From Lachnospiraceae bacterium (GTDB taxonomy: Bacteria > Bacillota > Clostridia > Lachnospirales > Lachnospiraceae): a stretch of DNA of 64,000 bases. The position numbers were made by a program, and so were the translations under genes. Location of the stretch: assembly GCA_910576335.1 (NCBI GenBank), contig CAJTIU010000015.1, positions 62,001-126,000 of the forward strand, written 5' to 3'. Below, one piece after another: positions 61,586 to 64,000 of the stretch. Below the pieces are notes generated by a model. That model ran no database searches, was not told the DNA's origin, and worked only from the letters and a program-made list of their open reading frames with translations. Every line of letters starts with the position of its first letter. Within the stretch, counting starts at the first letter, position 1.

Positions 61586-63253
61586 ATGGGAGAAGAAGCA
61601 GTTTCTAGAAATTTTATTGAGCAGGAGATTGATAAGGATCTTGCAGAAGGAGTCTATAGTGAGGTGTGTACGAGATTTCCGCCGGAGCCAAACGGGTATC
61701 TTCATATCGGACACGCCAAGTCTATTCTTCTGAATTCAGGTCTTGCAAAAAAGTATAACGGAACCTTTCACCTGCGGTTTGACGATACGAACCCGACAAA
61801 GGAGGATATGGAATTCGTAGAGTCCATCAAAGAAGATGTGGCATGGCTTGGGGCAGATTATAAGGATCATCTGTACTTTGCATCTGATTATTTTGAAGCC
61901 ATGTATGAATGCGCGGTGAAGCTGATTAAGAAGGGAAAAGCATTTGTCTGCGATCTGACAGCAGATGAGATCAAGGAGTACCGGGGAACCTTAAAGGAGC
62001 CGGGAAAGGACAGTCCCTACAGGAATCGTTCCGTGGAGGAGAACCTTGCTTTATTTGAAGGAATGAAGAATGGAGAATACAAGGACGGGGAGAAAGTATT
62101 AAGGGCAAAGATTGATATGGCATCTCCCAATATTAACATGCGCGATCCGGTCATTTACCGTGTCGCACATATGACACATCATAATACGGGAGATCAGTGG
62201 TGCATTTACCCCATGTATGATTTCGCACACCCAATCGAGGATGCAGTGGAGAGGATTACCCATTCCATCTGTACCCTTGAATTCGAAGACCACAGGCCTC
62301 TTTACGACTGGGTAGTAAAGGAGTGTGAATTTGACCCGGCGCCGCGGCAGATTGAATTTGCCAAGCTGTATCTCACCAATGTGGTGACAGGAAAGAGGTA
62401 TATTAAGAAGCTTGTTGAGGACGGCATTGTAGACGGCTGGGACGATCCGAGGCTGGTGTCCATTGCAGCCTTAAGAAGAAGAGGCTTTACGCCAGAAGCT
62501 CTTAAGATGTTTATTGATATGTGCGGGGTATCCAAGAGTCAGAGCTCGGTAGATTATGCCATGCTGGAGTACTGCATCCGGGAGGACTTAAAGCTTAAAA
62601 AGTCCCGGATGATGGCAGTGCTTGACCCGGTCAGGCTGGTGATCGACAACTATCCGGAAGGAGAATGCGAGTATCTGGATGTAGACAACAATATGGAGAA
62701 TCCGGAACTTGGCAAAAGAAAGGTGCCTTTTGGGCGGGAACTCTATATTGAGCGGGAGGACTTCATGATTGAACCGCCGAAGAAGTATTTCCGCCTCTTC
62801 CCGGGCAATGAGGTCCGGCTCATGCATGCCTATTTTGTAAAATGCGTAAGCTATGAGACGGATGCAGACGGAAACGTCACAGTTGTACACTGCACCTATG
62901 ACCCGGAGACAAAGTGCGGCACAGGATTCACGGGACGCAAGGTAAAAGGAACCATCCACTGGGTTTACGCCCCTGCTGCAAAGCAGGCAGAGATCCGGCT
63001 CTATGAGAATCTGATTGATGAGGAAAAAGGTGTATATAATAAGGAAGACGGTTCCCTCAACCTTAATCCCGACTCACTTAAGGTACTCAAAAACTGCTAT
63101 GTAGAAGACAGCTTCAAAGAAGCAAAAGGACACGACAGCTTCCAGTTTGTAAGAAACGGGTATTTTTGTATTGACTCCAAAGACTCGATACCGGAAAATC
63201 TGGTGTTTAACCGGATTGTATCCCTGAAGAGCTCCTTTAAGCTGCCGAAATAG
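61586..63253 (+). CDS. glnS: Glutaminyl-tRNA synthetase
   Basis: A 555-residue class I synthetase. ATG 61586 has AGGAGG at 61575-61580. The HIGH motif is at 40-43 ([14 protein letters not shown]), and the second signature is represented by VSKS at 315-318. FRFDDTNP-type and C-terminal anticodon-domain segments (GTIHWVYAP) identify GlnRS, not GluRS. Many Firmicutes lack GlnRS and use transamidation; its presence is a lineage feature of some Lachnospiraceae. The stop is embedded in the start of a long palindrome. Confidence 0.95.
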   Translation: MGEEAVSRNFIEQEIDKDLAEGVYSEVCTRFPPEPNGYLHIGHAKSILLNSGLAKKYNGTFHLRFDDTNPTKEDMEFVESIKEDVAWLGADYKDHLYFASDYFEAMYECAVKLIKKGKAFVCDLTADEIKEYRGTLKEPGKDSPYRNRSVEENLALFEGMKNGEYKDGEKVLRAKIDMASPNINMRDPVIYRVAHMTHHNTGDQWCIYPMYDFAHPIEDAVERITHSICTLEFEDHRPLYDWVVKECEFDPAPRQIEFAKLYLTNVVTGKRYIKKLVEDGIVDGWDDPRLVSIAALRRRGFTPEALKMFIDMCGVSKSQSSVDYAMLEYCIREDLKLKKSRMMAVLDPVRLVIDNYPEGECEYLDVDNNMENPELGKRKVPFGRELYIEREDFMIEPPKKYFRLFPGNEVRLMHAYFVKCVSYETDADGNVTVVHCTYDPETKCGTGFTGRKVKGTIHWVYAPAAKQAEIRLYENLIDEEKGVYNKEDGSLNLNPDSLKVLKNCYVEDSFKEAKGHDSFQFVRNGYFCIDSKDSIPENLVFNRIVSLKSSFKLPK

Positions 63254-63302
63254 CCGAATTGGGGACGGGGTATTTTTAAAAATACCCCGTCCCCAATTGG
63301 CT
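63251..63302. repeat. GGGGTATTTTTAAAAATACCCC palindrome family, copy C
   Basis: Starts with the TAG stop of glnS. Arms TAGCCGAATTGGGGACGGGG and its inverse (one base missing on the right) surround an AT core. Same GGGGACGGGG core as copies A and B. It would work as a terminator in both directions. Confidence 0.8.
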
Positions 63303-63333
63303 ATTTGATCAATTTGCTCAGGAGGCAAGGATA

Positions 63334-64000
63334 ATGAACGAGCTTACGATGAATTTGAAGACGGATTCGGGGACTCCTCTTTATGAGCAGATCTACCGTT
63401 ATATCCGCTCGGAGATCCGGAGCGGAAGGATTCCCTGTGGTGAGAGGCTGCCTTCTACCCGGGCGCTGTCCAGGCATCTGGAGGTAAGCAGGAGTACAGT
63501 GGAGCTTGCATATGAGCAGCTTCTGTCTGAGGGATATGTGGAGGCAGAGCCTTACCGTGGTTTTTTTGTGGCGGAGATTGAGGAGCTTTATCATATCAGC
63601 CAGAAGAAGGCAGAGATGCCTGCTGTGGAGGAGAAACAGAAGGCCTTCCGTTATGATTTTACGCCAAATGGGGTGGATCTTAAGAGTTTCCCTTATTCTG
63701 TGTGGAGGAAGTTGTCGAAGGAGATCTTGATGGACGACCGGACGGAGCTGTTCCGGTCAGGGGATTCCCAGGGAGAATATGGGTTCCGGAGTGCAATCTG
63801 CAGCTATCTCTATCAGGCGAGAGGGGTGGACTGCTCGCCGGAGCAGGTGATTATCGGAGCGGGGAGCGATTATATTCTGATGCTCCTTTCCATGATTCTT
63901 GGAACCGGATTCCGGATTGGTTTTGAGGATCCAACGTACAAGCAGGCATACAGAGTGATGAAAGGACTTTCCTACGATACCGTTCCCATAGGGCTGGACC
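63334..64000 (+). CDS. MocR/PdxR-type GntR regulator with aminotransferase domain (3' end outside window)
   Basis: The frame from ATG 63334 (GGAGG at 63321-63325) stays open to the window end; 222 codons are visible. Residues 10-80 are a GntR-type winged helix (TPLYEQIYRYIRSEIRSGRI, LPSTRALSRHLEVSRSTVEL). From about residue 105 begins a PLP-dependent aminotransferase-like fold (DFTPNGVDLKSFP, GEYGFRSAICSYLYQARGVD, IIGAGSDYILMLLSMIL). Such MocR proteins regulate vitamin B6, GABA or related genes using PLP as ligand. The target is not visible. The catalytic lysine would lie beyond the window. Confidence 0.85.
   Translation, partial: MNELTMNLKTDSGTPLYEQIYRYIRSEIRSGRIPCGERLPSTRALSRHLEVSRSTVELAYEQLLSEGYVEAEPYRGFFVAEIEELYHISQKKAEMPAVEEKQKAFRYDFTPNGVDLKSFPYSVWRKLSKEILMDDRTELFRSGDSQGEYGFRSAICSYLYQARGVDCSPEQVIIGAGSDYILMLLSMILGTGFRIGFEDPTYKQAYRVMKGLSYDTVPIGLD

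Overview
The window looks like the chromosome of an anaerobic gut-type Firmicute, most likely family Lachnospiraceae (genus not determined). Supporting signs are moderate GC, strong GGAGG ribosome binding sites, a single-chain clade II PurL, the conserved cysE-cysS-mrnC-rlmB-sigH order behind a cysteine T-box, the sporulation sigma factor SigH, a clostridial glutamate dehydrogenase, and very large secreted Ig-like/BspA-type proteins.

Layout. 1-5.4 kb: end of an AAA-like ATPase/nuclease protein, a DUF1461 membrane protein, and purL. 5.4-11 kb: an ATPase / PD-(D/E)XK-like / acetyltransferase cassette and, 2 kb further on, a second copy decayed by three deletions. Between and around the copies lie an AbrB antitoxin with a broken PIN toxin, a frameshifted ybaK and MITE-like palindromes. 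11-15.4 kb: ECF sigma/anti-sigma pair, small secreted protein, MntA-HepT toxin-antitoxin pair and an XRE regulator with twin operators. 15.5-37.1 kb: a surface-protein region. It holds an intact Ig/BspA protein, a complete diversity-generating retroelement (DGR; avd, template repeat, structured spacer, reverse transcriptase, 1756-residue target with an internal variable repeat), several decayed BspA/Big_2 proteins, a second AbrB with a broken PIN, two AAA ATPases, a lipoprotein and cysK. 37.3-64 kb: mostly core genes: gdhA, a hybrid histidine kinase, tRNA-Val and tRNA-Met, a receiver-alarmone synthetase fusion, ispF, a GNAT protein, an Ldh-type dehydrogenase, a two-component system, a RocA-type dehydrogenase, the Cys T-box with cysE and cysS, mrnC, rlmB, sigH, tRNA-Thr, a MATE exporter, an ABC transporter, a NUDIX protein, glnS and the start of a MocR-type regulator.

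The main discovery is the DGR at 20314-27371. The 118-base template (20719-20836) and the variable repeat (23253-23370) differ at 19 positions, and every one is an adenine in the template. The template encodes 17 Asn AAY codons, which read mostly Tyr, Asp, Leu, Ser and Phe in the target. No phage genes are nearby, so this appears to be a chromosomal DGR diversifying a secreted, probably wall-associated, protein. The variable repeat is unusual in lying about 1330 residues before the target C-terminus. The spacer after the template contains a GAAA-capped 6-bp hairpin and a perfect 13-bp hairpin, and the RT and target genes overlap by ATGA.

Other points: two AbrB-PIN modules each keep the antitoxin but have lost the toxin; a receiver domain is fused to a RelQ-like (p)ppGpp synthetase beside a hybrid kinase; and several families of intergenic palindromes are shared between distant parts of the window.
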